From Gnetum montanum (taxonomy: Eukaryota > Streptophyta > Gnetopsida > Gnetales > Gnetaceae), in NCBI GenBank assembly GCA_015680685.1, contig MNCI01011103.1:482724-546723 (forward strand): a stretch of 64,000 nt of DNA, given 5' to 3'. Position 1 is the first letter of the stretch. Every line of letters starts with the position of its first letter. The translations under genes and the position numbers were made by a program. Below, piece by piece: positions 11,956 to 23,714 of the stretch. The notes beneath the pieces were generated by a model. The model was not told the origin of the DNA. It worked only from the letters and a program-made list of their open reading frames with translations, and made no database searches.

Positions 11956-13620
11956 TTGGACTCCCACTCGAAAGGTGGTGCTCCAATCTACACCACAGGT
12001 GTCCCTTCAACATCCATTTCTCATTTTCACCAATCACAATTCTCTACTTCCTTCGTCACTACCACGATTCCACCACAACCCAGACCCTCTTCGATAATGG
12101 GCAGTCATCCCATGTTTTCAGCTTATCAGCACACAGGCCCCTCAACCTCATTCTCTATCACTCTTCCTTCCTAGTCTATCCCTATATTGCACCCAATGTT
12201 AGTAACATCTACGCTACCATATGTGCATGTTGTGCCTACGTCATAGCTTCACATGAGCTCCGCTTCAATCCCCTCATCTACACTTGTCCCACTGATAGTA
12301 GTAGCTCCTACATCAACTGCATGGTGCACAACAACCCCTATTTTTCCTACCACCCAACCATCGCAAATGTCACACTATGTGTAACCCCAAGCATATCAGG
12401 TTATGCATGTAGCATGGCAAAATGTGGGGCTATGGGTTGCTCCCCCAACTGGGCAAGTAGCCAACCCTATGGCACCACCAATGGTGGCTGCCCTGGTAGC
12501 ACCACCTACTAGGTGCTGGGCCACCCAGGTAACACCACTTACTGGAGAAGCCCCAACAATGCCCCCCATGGGACAGGTCGTTGCCCTAATAACATCACCA
12601 ATGATGGTTGTTGTCATAGCCCCACAACTCCCTGCAACATCTCCAAGTCTGGATCAAGATTTCCAACTCATCCAGACCCTCACGGAACAGATCAAACAAC
12701 TTTAGGTCATCAGTTCTGAAACCATGCAAGTCATGGATTTTTACCATGATGACCCTATCAACTCAGCTATTCCTATGATCATGTTATCCCCTGGGGTGCC
12801 ACTCCCCTAGTTTACAAAATATAATGGGGAGGGTGATCCTAATGTGCATGTAGTGACTTTTAGGTCTGAATCCCTATTGCTACAACCATGGCCTCACACC
12901 ATCATTTGGGTGTTTGCCATGTCTCTAATAGGTAAAGCTTTGGACTGGTACCATGCACTTCCACATGCCTCTATCTCCATCCTAGAGGAACTACTAAGTC
13001 AATTTGTGACCCACTTCAAGTACAACTTGAAACCAGAGGTCACACTAAACTAGCTCATGAGTGTCAAGTAGGACCTGCTAGAATCTGTGCAGAGATTCAT
13101 ACAATGGTGGAGCGCAATCTTAAATGAGTTACATGAACCAATTGCTGAGGTTCACTTGTTAGCCATCTTTAAGGATATGGTAAATGACTTTATTAAGTCT
13201 AAACTCTACTACCTAGCCTTGAGGTCCCTTAGCCGAGCATTTGCTCAAATCAAGAGCATTCAAGATGTAGCTGAAGCTAGTTGGGACCTAGCCTATGTGA
13301 CCTATAAAAATGCACACATCAAGAAAGGAAAAGAAAAGGGCAAGGCCATAGAAACCATAGTGGTTACAGTGGCCAATGAAACCAAGCCCAACAATAGCAA
13401 TAACAAAAAGGCTGCTACCACACTTGACGCTCCCACTAACGCCACACTTGGCTTCAGCAACACAGGTCAGTCCTTAGCCTCAACACCTATGGTGAAAACC
13501 CATCCAAGGTTGAACTTTAAGTGCAAGGATCACTCCAAGTATATCCCATTACCAATTAAGCCTTTATAAATTCTGAAGCAATTGTTGGAAGCTAGTTGTA
13601 TGGGCACTGCGTCAACCTCA
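11956..13620 (+). pseudogene. Degenerate gag of the Tat element
   Basis: One reading frame can be followed across this whole stretch, broken by stops. The N-terminal half is rich in Ser, Thr and Pro. A heptad-like QTLTEQIKQL piece ends at 12705. The gag core follows at about 12810-13290: FTKYNGEGDPNVHVVTF, then ALDWYHALP, then LLSQFVTHFKYN and VQRFIQWW. This is the usual layout of the retrotransposon gag domain of plant Ty3/gypsy elements. A Lys-rich tail follows, and the frame ends in YIPLPIKPL just before a stop, a motif that normally leads towards protease. Protease itself is not found downstream. Several in-frame stops look like CAA/CAG to TAA/TAG changes. A non-functional copy. Confidence 0.75.
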
Positions 13621-13760
13621 ACCAGTTGTTAGGGGCCCCACTTGAGACAAGAAGCTATCAATCACACGTGGGAAAGCATTAGTCATAGTACATAGCAAAA
13701 AAATGCAACAACTTAGAGAGCCTAACATAGTAACCTCAACATACCTATCTCAAGATCAAT

Positions 13761-16700
13761 CTACCTTAGGTGATCAATAATGTCATTGACCACCCCCTCC
13801 ATAAAGGTGAATTTATTGGGGGTCTCGATCCATGGTTGGAGATGGATCAAGGAAGAAGGATCAAGGGCTCTAACAGTGGTGTCTGCTGCATAGTAAAACA
13901 TGTTAGTAATGATGGAAAGGACAACAAAAAAACTAGAAATATAACATAAAAAAAAATGCAAAGCTCCTACCTAGTAAACCCTCAGGGGTGATAGGAGGGG
14001 AATCACCCATCAACACATTATCAAGCAAGCGATCAAACTCACTAGCATCAAATTGCAGCCCTTCCCCTTCTAGCTGACTCAAAAGTGTGGTGGCATCCTC
14101 AATAGTCATATTCCCCTCAAGTGTTGGGGCACATTCTGCAAAAGAGTCATCAGTAACAGGGGCCTCTTCCTCTATAGTCGGGCCCTCTTCTTCCTCTACA
14201 GCAGGGCCCCCTGATTTAGGGGTCAAAACTTTTTCTTCCTCTTCTATTAAATACAGCTAAGGTAAGAAGGCTAGCCTAACATAAAATTTGGAATTAACTA
14301 ATGAAATAATTAGACACACTTACCAACCATGGGCTATACTTTATGAACCTTGATCTGTAACTTTCTTCCCCTCTCTTCATTAGTACAGGGAGTTTCTTTT
14401 GTAGGACAAGAATTTTTACATTACAACCTAGTTTTTACCATTTCTACAATGATGCACACCCCCTTAGCACATTTCCTGTGTTAATGGGAGGTGCCTCTCC
14501 AACACTATAGAGGGCACAAAAGGTATGCCCCACCCAATCCCTCGTTGTTATTGAAAGTGATTCCTCAATAGTTTCTGAGGGGTCTTGGGACTAGGTGGTG
14601 CAGAACACTTGGCACATCCACGACTTGAATATCTGGGTGCGATCTTGCTGCACCTAAGCATCATTCTCATAGACCACCAATATTTTCACAAAGCTTCATA
14701 GGCAAGCTATGAAGAAGGCATAATGCACATTGAAACAAGCATCAAGCTTCTCATGAATCTTGACCATTTTAGCCTACAAGTCTTCATAGAGATACTTGGC
14801 CTAGTTGTAGCTTCTTCCATAATGTCCCTCATTATTTAGGCCTAATATACTCTAAGGATTTTCCCTTAGGAGAGTAGCTTGGGGAAGGCACAGGCCCAGA
14901 AGACAGGGTAAACCATTTAGGACACCACTAGCTTGACCTTCTGGATGTAAATCCCTTTTTCGTCCTTGTTTGTCCCCAGCCATTCCTCTATGTCCCCCTA
15001 ATGGTTGACATCCTTGCTAGTCTTTTCCCCTATAGGTAGACCATCACAGGGAACACTAAAAAGATCTGCCAAAAGTTTGTCATTGATTTCAAACACTACC
15101 CACACATTGTGAACCTGTGTGCGAAAGCGATCAGTCTTTTTGAAAAAAGAATCAACTAAGGAGAGAATTTCGGTAGCTGGGACACTAGGATTTATTGCTA
15201 GGAATAAATTGATGAGTTCAACCTCCTAAATGTTGTGAACTAGGGTGGCTGGGGCCCCATTGCAAAGCCAACACTGAGTCTCGTCCAACTCCCCATACTT
15301 GAAGAAGAGGTTGGATTCATCATGCCTAGAGGTGATCACTGTAACCTCTTGGGATTTGCTTGCTACTGCAATTCACCTGCTACTGCAATAACAATAAAAA
15401 AAATTAGTAAAATAAAAATCAAATCATCACTTGAGCACATAAAAAAAATGCCCGATTTAACATACTAGGCCTAAATGACATAGGAAATGGTGGAATTTCC
15501 ACCAAAACATCTTCTACGGTAAGCGGGTGGCGAGATGCTCATTCGCTATCCAACCAACCAACTTCTTTACATTTCCCATAGAACTTGGCATACTTAGTTG
15601 GATAGGTTTTGAAATCAAGCCTGAGTTATTCTGTAACACTAGCACACATGTTCTCGGTAGAGGAGAACTCTTGCAAAGCCGTTTGGGCTAACGCTAATGT
15701 ATCCACGTTACTGTGAAGACCATCCTTGCCAATATAAAACCTAGCACATGCAAAATATGGTAAGTATTTTTACTAGTGTAAGGCAAATGATACAACATGA
15801 TTAAAACATCTTCACAGGACTCACCCTTCGACACAATAAATGGTTCCAAGTGGGTTTTGAAAGTAGGTGCCCATGTGATGGACAATGTACAATGTGTTGT
15901 ATTGATGATAGCATTTGAATTTAGGCATGTCCCAAATCCAAATTAAGCATCTCAAGATTCTTGGACACCGGTTTGAGCCTTCTATCCCTTCGCCTTTGAT
16001 CGACCCATCAGCCACGAACTTTAGAATGCCCTAGTTTACCCCAAGCAACAACGTTTCAATAAGTACAGTGGCTATTTCAGTCGATAAGTGTGACCACACG
16101 ATCACACTAACATGACGAAGGAGGAACTCTAGAAAGTCCCATGCACCCTCCTAGAACTAGATTGCCTAATGTCCTACCCATGCATGGGGAGGGGGGACAT
16201 TGGCCATAGGTTCACTAAGGCAACACAGGACTCCTACTAGCTCAAGGATGATCAAGATGGATTTCAACATGACCATGTGCAACAAAACAAAAAGTGTTAG
16301 TGCAACATTCAAGTGACGATTACCAAGTAGCGTAGCATAAGCCTTGATGTACAGATTTTCCTTAGGCTTGAAATAGTAACACAAGTACAATCACACAGAA
16401 CTAAACATGGCATGTAGCATAGTAGGGTGTTACACATAGCATAGCTTAGTGGGTACATCCAACATAGTGTAACAACTACGCCCTGCATAGTGTAGCATAG
16501 CAGGTACACCATTCATAGTGTAATGATTATGACTTGCATAAGCGCAATGTAGCAAGCACACCTTGCATAACATAGTGTAGCAAGCATGCTCTATGTAGAG
16601 TAGCATAGCAGCTACACTTTGCAGAAAAGTAACAGCTGCATTATGCACAGCATAGTGAGAAGCCCACACTCCATGTAAGCATCGCAAAGTGACAGTGTGA

Positions 16701-17552
16701 TAGATATGATAATATAACAAGTATGGCAACATAATAAGTATGACATATATAACCATATGACAAGTGGAACAAGATGGTAAGTAAAACACTAACACGCGTA
16801 GCAGAATAACAATCCCAACAGCATAGCAGGTCTGCTAGCATAGCAATGTAACAGGCCTACCAGTGTAGTAGCATGGTAGCTATGGCACTATAGCAATGAA
16901 GCATAACAGGAATCAAAAACATAACATAGTAACACTCACGCTAATTAGAAGCAACACAGCTTTGGAAAACTACACAGAGAGTTCCCTTTATCCCGACCCT
17001 ACCCCACTGCATGAAATAAAGCCAAGTAAAATGCAAACAAAAAATGAAATCCCCTTGCACATGCTACGCTATGCTAGACACATGCTACACTGCACAAAAA
17101 ATTTTTAAACAAAAAATCCTATCTAAGGATGGTACGCTACGCTAAGCATGCACTACGTTGCCTAGAACCACCGAAACCCCTATAACAGCATAATGATCAT
17201 TCCTAACAATGGTCACTAAGGTGGTGCTATGCACTACCATAATGTAGTGATCACCATGACTACTTCAGCTAGAGTGGCGACAGCCAGGGCTCATTGGCCA
17301 AAATAGCAAAAAAATCAATAACAATAGTCGTAGCGTAGCCACAGTGACAACTGAGACAACCAACATAGTGACAAAAATAGCAATCTAACTTGATAAATTA
17401 TACAACAAAGATGAGGGTAGCGTAGCGACTTACCAGGCAAATGGAGCCTTCTACTACTCCTCAATATGCACCTTGGGAAGGTGTCACAGGGTGCCCTCCC
17501 CTTCGGCTAAGTTGGTTAGCCCCTAATGCCTATGCTCATTTTTGCACGTCAT
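13761..17552 (-). pseudogene. Antisense spliced gene relic inside the Tat element
   Basis: Minus-strand exons with GT/AG introns: stop codon at 13761; last exon to 13885; intron 13886-13970; exon 13971-14243 (very acidic, repeated EEE runs); intron 14244-14323 (GTAAGT); exon 14324-15365; intron 15366-15465 (GTATGT...TTGCAG); exon 15466-15740; intron 15741-15824 (GTGAGT); exon 15825 to about 16270. All four introns keep the reading frame when removed. The long exon has one frameshift near 14820 and several stops that fit C-to-T decay. Its readable protein includes LVDSFFKKTDRFRTQ, VKLVVS, KIHEKLDACFN. The exon at 15.8-16.27 kb contains ILELVGVLCC and, about 35 residues on, WDFLEFL and VIVWSH, which resembles the start of plant FCP1-like HAD phosphatases; this match is by eye and tentative. 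A first exon ending at 17434 (GTAAGT) with an ATG at 17552 is plausible; what lies between 16270 and 17434 is unresolved. Broken and not functional now. Not recognised as a standard retroelement protein. Confidence 0.65.
16271..17433. other. GCTACGC-motif-rich stretch, probable intron or leader of the antisense gene
   Basis: Dense in the same 'cagcgtagcatagc' type motifs as the element's LTRs. Open frames on the minus strand here are made of these repeats and look non-coding. A minus-strand GTAAGT at 17428-17433 marks a likely 5' splice site at its upstream edge. Confidence 0.4.
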
Positions 17553-17697
17553 TGCCTGCTCACAAACATGGGTGTATCAATTGTATGAACTGGTATGCTA
17601 TGACCACTATACTAACTCTAAGCTCAACTGTGCTATGCTCTGGGTGTAGGGTGTAAGTGTTAGTGAAAGTAACCAGATTACCATGGGGTAATCCCCT

Positions 17698-17705
17698 ATT
17701 TATAG
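17698..17705 (-). promoter_or_regulatory. TATA box facing the antisense gene
   Basis: Minus strand GGCTATAAATAGGGG, very close to the TATA context of the element's own LTRs. It lies about 145 bases upstream of the plausible ATG at 17552 and just downstream (minus-strand sense) of the tandem array at 17.9-18.4 kb, so that array may be its upstream region. Confidence 0.5.
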
Positions 17706-17930
17706 CCTACAGGGTCAAAAACTTGTTACTTTCATCTCCTATGCGTAACGCAGAATGTTCCGCATTCCATGCATGACATGCAGCGTCCCTATCTACTATA
17801 GATAGCAGAGGACATTCTTGTCCCCTATAGTGTAACATGGACCTGCTATAGCATAACATGTAGGTACAGTGTACCACACAGAGGCATTAAAATTTTTACA
17901 TCATTTTTCATGAATTTTCATGGTTACAGT

Positions 17931-18365
17931 TTGCTACGACCTTAAACTAGCAATCTTAACATCTTTTTTACATTTTAAACCTATTAGCGGTCCGCTAAGA
18001 CCTTCAACTGGCAATTCCAAATTACAATGGTACATGATTACGGTCTACTATGACCTTAAACTGGCAATGTTAGCATTTATTTTACATTTTTTAACTCAGT
18101 GAAGGTCTGCTATGACCTTAAACTGGCAATGTTAGCATTTCTTCTACATTTTTTTAACTCGGTGATGGTTTGCTATGACCTTAAACTGACAACCTTGACT
18201 TCTCCTTTATATTTTAAACCTATTAGTAGTCTACTATGACCTTAAACTGGCAATTTTTAGCATGAAAGTTTACATGTTAACAATCTACTACGACCTTAAA
18301 CTGACAATATTAAGATATAATTTTGCATTGTTACTGTCTACTAAGACCTTAAACTGGCAATGCAC
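17931..18365 (+). repeat. Tandem array 1, eight copies, 53-63 bp unit
   Basis: The core GTCTACTATGACCTTAAACT followed by GGCAAT recurs with its GACCTT at about 17938, 17999, 18052, 18114, 18177, 18238, 18292 and 18345. Spacers are A/T-rich and vary. The same core, with shorter spacers, occurs after pol at 21.98-22.28 kb and in the minus-strand Tat element at 61.2-61.7 kb. Confidence 0.85.
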
Positions 18366-18451
18366 CACATGATTACCTTGTCTACATTTTATTGCATGTT
18401 ACTTTATTAAATAGGTACCACTTGAAATTTTCATGTTTAATGATTTTGTAG

Positions 18452-21400
18452 GAGTGCTTCAAAAATGGCTATATAGGGTGATCTCCACATGCCCCTTGTC
18501 CTGACAGGACCTCATGGTAGGCTTACAAAACACTTAAGCCTAGAATTAGTAGACTTGGAATCATCCACTCATGACATTGTAGTATCCTTGGAAACATCTC
18601 TAGACTGGCCCAAACACCTTGTCCAGGCCCTAGACTTCGAGGCCAGGGATGTGACTGAGGACCTTATTATTGAAACCCCTGTAACTATGTCTAGAGGTGA
18701 GGTGAAAACATTAAAAGTCATTTTCTACTAGAGCCGTGAGTGCAAAAAAACATCTCAAAAGTCCTTAATGACAATGTCAAAGTGTTTGTGTGGTCATACG
18801 AAGACATGCTAGGCCTCGACCTACGACTCATACAACACAACATTATCTTAGATCCACGTGTCAAAGTGGTTAAATAGAAAGCTCACAAAGTTAAACTAGA
18901 GATTACCTTGACTCTACGCGATGAAATCACCAAGCTCTATCAAGCTGGTTTCATTCGGGCCATCGATTACTCAGATTGGGTCTCAAACATTGTAGTCATA
19001 CCTAAGAAAACCAAGAGTATATGAATTTGTATAGACTTCCAAGATTTAAATAGGGTGACAATTAAGGATGACTTCCCACTACCTAGTATCAATCAACTTA
19101 TCGATACTACAGCTGGTCATGCCTTACTGTCCTTCATGGATGGGTTTTTAGGCTATAATCAAATTCACATCAAACTAAAGCACTAGTTGGCAACTACCTT
19201 TATGACCGCTTGGGGAACATTTTGTTACAAAATGATGCATTTTGGACTAAAAAATGCTAGAGTAATGTATCAATGAGCAATGACATATATGTTTAGTGAT
19301 TACCTCTTAGAAAGGCTGAACGATTATGTTGATGACATAGCAGTTAAGTTTAAGGAAGGTACTAATCATCCCAATGATCTAAATGTAGTTCTCCAATGTT
19401 GTCATAGGCATGACCTACACCTCAACCCTAGGAAATGTATTTTTGGAGTTAAAACTAGACACATGCTAGGTTTTTTAGTGTCACAAACAAGGATATGAGT
19501 GGACCCTGATAAGGTGAGGGTCATTGTCAACCTAGAACCGCCTACAAATCTTAAAGAGTTGCACACGTTGCAAGGTAGAGTATAGTTTATCAGAAGGTTT
19601 ATCGTAAGGTTGATAGACAAATTACACCCCATGCAACACTTGCTCAAGAAGGAGATCAACTTCGAGTGGATAGATCAATGTCAACAAGCCTTTGATAACC
19701 TAAAGAAAGAGCTTTTAAACCTTCCCACTGTTTACCCTCCACAGGGGGATAGGCCTTTCTACATCTACCTTGCCACCTCGAACACATCCATTGTCGCACT
19801 GCTATGTCAGAAGAGAGATGAGGAGTCTGATATCCTAGTCTACTACTTGAGTCATGCATTAATAGCACACGAAGTGAAGTACAATGAGGTAGAGAAAAAA
19901 TATCTTGCCCTAGTATTTGCACTTAAAAAGTGGAGGCATTACTTATTTTGCAGTAAAGTTAACATCATATTAAAAAGCAACATACTTGGGGCTATCACAA
20001 CCAACTTATACAAGAGTAGTATAATAGCCTGATGGAAAGCTATAATGGTGAAATTTGATCTGCACTATGTGGCACAATCATTAACAAAGGGTCAAGGAGT
20101 AGCCACACGGCTTACAACTTCACTTGTTAATGATTAGGCAGTAATAGAGCCTAAGTTCTTGGATGAGAATATCAATAGCTTAACTCCTATACCATCAAAT
20201 TTCAAAGCCAATTTACATTTTGAGGTGCTTCAACTACACAAGGTGGTAGCACTACCACTGTTCTTACATTTCCCTCTAGGGAAATTCAACCTTTCAAAAA
20301 TAGTTTTACATTCCTTTACATGAACAATGTAACTGAGTATGAAGGACTCCTTAGGGGCCTTCTAGAAGCTCAAAAGTTGAGGAGCCAACATTTGGCAATC
20401 CAGGGTGACTCACAACTAGTTGTCAACCAAATCATTGAAGTTTATGCTTCTAAGGCTTCACACTTACAACCTTATTGCGATTTAGCCAAGAACCTACTAA
20501 AGTAATTTACAATGTTGGACATCCAACACGTGCCTTGTAACAAAAACACTGTAGCTGATGCCCTAGCTACATTAGCATTAAATGTGTCATTACACATGTT
20601 TACTACCTTTCCTACTTCGATAATAGAATGCATCGGTCCTATTACTCAAGAGGCACACATTACATTAGTAAGTGCAACAGATACCCAAGAGTGGTATGCC
20701 AACATTAAAGCTTACCTCCAACATGGCGAACCCCCACATGGCTTGATGTCTACTCAAAAGGATGCAATACGCAAAGAGAGCATGGAAGTTGTCCTAATAG
20801 GATACAACACTCTATGTAAACTCTCTTATGACGGAATATTTCTAGCTTGTGTTAGTAGGGGAGAAGCACAAAAAATTGTTTACGAAGTCCATGAGGGACT
20901 ATGTGTGGGACACATAGCCCCTAGGGCTATGGAAGCAAAAATTAGATGCTTAGGTTACTACTGGCCTTGCATAGAACAAGATTTCCTTGCCGAAGATAGG
21001 ACTTGCAATGTATGTAAATGCCATGCAAACCTTATACATGTGTCACCTACTGAATTACATCCTACATAGATCACATGGCCCTTCCAACATTGGCGACTAG
21101 ATATCATAGGACCCATCATACCTAAGTCTTCTGCAGGGCATAGTTTCATTATTACCACAACTAAATACTTTACAAAGTGGGTAGAAGCTATTACCCTTAG
21201 GAAGACTATGTCTCAACATGTGTGCTTCTTCATTCTAGACAAAATAGTAACACGGTTTGGCCTTTCCATAACCATTGTTACTAACAATGGGTCATAATTT
21301 AGTAGTGCAACAACTAAAACCTTTTCTGAAAACCTTAGCTTCAAACACTCTATTTCATCACCATAATAACCACAAGTGAATGGTCAAGTAGAGGCAACCA

Positions 21401-21924
21401 ACAAGGTCATCATCAACCTCGTCAAAAGGATGCTTAGTAGTAGTAAGAGGTGATGGCACGAGAAAATCCTCTACATGTTGTGGGCTTATTGAACAACATG
21501 CAGAACTGCTATAAGTAAGACTCCTTACAATATCTTTTATAGATATGAAGTAGTATTACCTCTTGAATTGCAAGTTCCATCACTATGGATGATCCTCTCA
21601 AATGTTGTAGACAAGGCTCAAAATAATGAGTCAATGATCATTGATATTGACTCCGTAGAAGAGGAGCATGACCAAACACTTGGTCTCATTGAATGGTACC
21701 AAGATAAGCAATGGAAAAAGCATCACTTCAACTTACATAAATGACTAATTAAAAAGGGGGACTTAGCCCTCAAGGCCATTCGTGAGCCTGTGAGAAAATT
21801 ATCAGCCAATTGGGAAGGTCCTTTCATAGTCATAAAAGCCTATGAAAATGGGGCATTCAAATTGGCTGACACAGATGACAAGGAGTTTGCAAATCCCATC
21901 AACCACTTGTACCTCAAGCCATAG
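18452..21924 (+). pseudogene. Degenerate pol: RT, RNase H, archaeal-type RNase H, integrase
   Basis: Would copy the element's RNA into DNA and insert it. A pre-RT segment (VTMSRGEVKTLK) lies at 18670-18720. Reverse transcriptase runs from about 18780, with DDFPLPSINQLIDTTAG and the catalytic YVDD at 19325-19336. RNase H1 lies at 19720-20060 (FYIYLATS, VYYLSHAL). A second, archaeal-type RNase H at 20210-20600 (VTEYEGLLRGL, IQGDSQLVVNQ, NTVADALATLA) is the hallmark of the Tat lineage; its first Asp is lost. The integrase zinc-binding part is at 20880-21030, the core at 21080-21500 with the first Asp kept (RLDIIGPI), the second Asp changed to Asn (TNNGS) and the Glu kept (NGQVEATNK), and the C-terminal domain ends LYLKP at 21924. 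At least two frameshifts and over ten stops make it inactive. A TTTTGTAG at 18444-18451 could be a 3' splice site, as Ogre-type Tat elements splice before RT. Confidence 0.9.
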
Positions 21925-21978
21925 TACATTTAATGCATAGGATCACATTGAATGTGAAGCGAGGTAAGATAAACATCT

Positions 21979-22281
21979 TCTACGATGTAAAACTAGCACA
22001 GATAATCCACTATGACTATAAACTAGCACAAATAGTCCACTATGACTATAAACTAGCACAACACGTCCACTATGACATTAAACTGGAACAACATGTCCTG
22101 GCTATGACATAAAATTAGCACCCACAGCACGGTTTGCTATGACCTTAAACTGGCCATCCACCATCCGCTACGATGAGAAACTTGCACAACGGTATGCTAG
22201 AACCTTAAACTAGCACATCGGTCTGCTGGGACCTGAAACTAGCACATTTGATAGTCTACCAAGACCTTAAATTGGGTTTGT
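21979..22281 (+). repeat. Tandem array 2, about ten copies, about 30 bp unit
   Basis: Core variants such as CCACTATGACTATAAACTAG and TGCTATGACCTTAAACTGGC repeat about every 30 bases just after the pol stop codon. The core is the same as in array 1 but spacers are short. Tandem repeats between pol and the 3' LTR are known in Ogre/Tat elements and can seed satellites. Confidence 0.85.
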
Positions 22282-23635
22282 GGTCAAACACCTCCCAGCT
22301 CACATGGGAGACACTATGAACAAGTGAGTGCACACACTTCCAACACTCCTAGACAACATGGGGTGGGATGTTGCTATTCTAGAATGAAGTTCATAGCATC
22401 AAGGAAAAACCCTCTGGAACACATGCAATGTCATCGCCCTTAGCATCTTGCTGATCTTTCGGAGATGTTGTTTGACATTTTGCTGACCTTCCATAGCTAC
22501 TGCTGCCATAACTAGTCATCCTAGTTATAGCCCTTACTGTCAACATCTGCTACTAGAGTCCCAGCACTATCGTGGCCCAACCACAAAATTGCTATCTTCT
22601 AGCCCTTATCACGATTAGAATCCAAAAGGAATTCAACTATTACGCTTCTCACTTTGCACCTGGATTGCATGATGTTTGCCTTGGGTGGGGAATCCTAAGC
22701 ACTGACATCACCATGGCTCCTAGCATCTTCAGTGCTAACCTTTCCAGCCTATCGTTGCCAAAACCTATTCTAGCCTTCCTGCTTTGGACATTGCACACGT
22801 CAACCACAACACTTTTCACTCTTAGTGTCTAAAGCAAGTAGGAGTTTGCCCTCACTTCACTCGATGGCTACTTTTTCTAGTTTTCTCTCTATTGTGTTTA
22901 CAGTATAAAAGCCAAGATGGTGTCATTCAGGGATGTGTTTCACCACAAAAGCAAGGCACTATATTACTCCAAAGTATCCACTTCGATTGGCCTAGCTACC
23001 TAAGAGTGCATATCCTCCCTTTAGCCAACTCAATTCCTATTCCCTATACTTGCAGTCTCTCACATCCCCTTACAAGATTTTTGAATGTACGAAAAGCCCT
23101 TTCACATGCCAAACCCCCAAGTCCATGATGGACGTAATGTAGCTCATCCCATGTGAAGCATTTGTAGGCAGGTCAAAGCTCCAAATGGATGTAACACAAC
23201 TCACCTCAGGGAGGAAATACCTATCCTACAATAACAACAAGGTTCTTTGCAACTGAACATGGGTATGCAACAAAAAATACAAAAGCATAAAAAGAGAAAA
23301 AAGCTAAAAAAAAGGTGCCTAAAACAAATGGCATGATGGCTAGTTCACAAACATTTTAGCTATGGATCAATCATCTCTAAGCACTTTGATGAGAGGTTGA
23401 AATCCAAAAAAAAAAAAGACACCCATGCATGCTGATTCCCTCAAGCATTTTGATGAGGGATCACACTATGGAAATAGTTTTCATGGCATCATATTTTACA
23501 TTCATCTCTTCCCTAAACCTGTTTCCTTAAAACCACTTTTCCCCCCTTACCTTATATCGCCCTCCAAGCACTCTTAAATATAGCAAAGTGTCATCCAAGC
23601 GGGCACTGAAGACCGATGTTGGTGTTTGGTACTTC
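22282..23635 (+). other. Tat element 3' untranslated region
   Basis: No conserved coding motif. Open frames of 70-86 codons are not matched in the corresponding part of the element at 60 kb. There is an 'aaaaaaaaaaa' run near 23408 and two phrases of the form 'aagcattttgatgaggga' near 23380 and 23445. Confidence 0.45.
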
Positions 23636-23714
23636 ATGGTGTTTTGTATTCTTTGTCGACATCTCTCAGGTAGATCCTCCAGATGTCAACAAAGAGGAGT
23701 CATTGAAACACCAT
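23636..23714 (+). promoter_or_regulatory. Stem-loop containing polypurine tract at the 3' LTR junction
   Basis: Inner arms CTTTGTCGACATCT (23651-23664) and AGATGTCAACAAAG (23681-23694) pair with a single C/A mismatch. Outer arms ATGGTGTTT (23636-23644) and AAACACCAT (23706-23714) pair perfectly and straddle the LTR start at 23704. The purine run AAAGAGGAG (23691-23699) is the probable plus-strand primer. The same structure is kept in the Tat element at 60.0-60.1 kb. Confidence 0.65.

Noticed and set aside
12396-12617. Minus-strand open frame of 73 codons
   Set aside because: Antisense shadow of the Pro-rich gag region.
16309-16841. Minus-strand open frames up to 121 codons
   Set aside because: Made of the GCTACGC-type repeats; composition is Cys/Tyr/Leu-rich in a way typical of repeat translation. 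Kept only as a possible intron or leader of the antisense gene.
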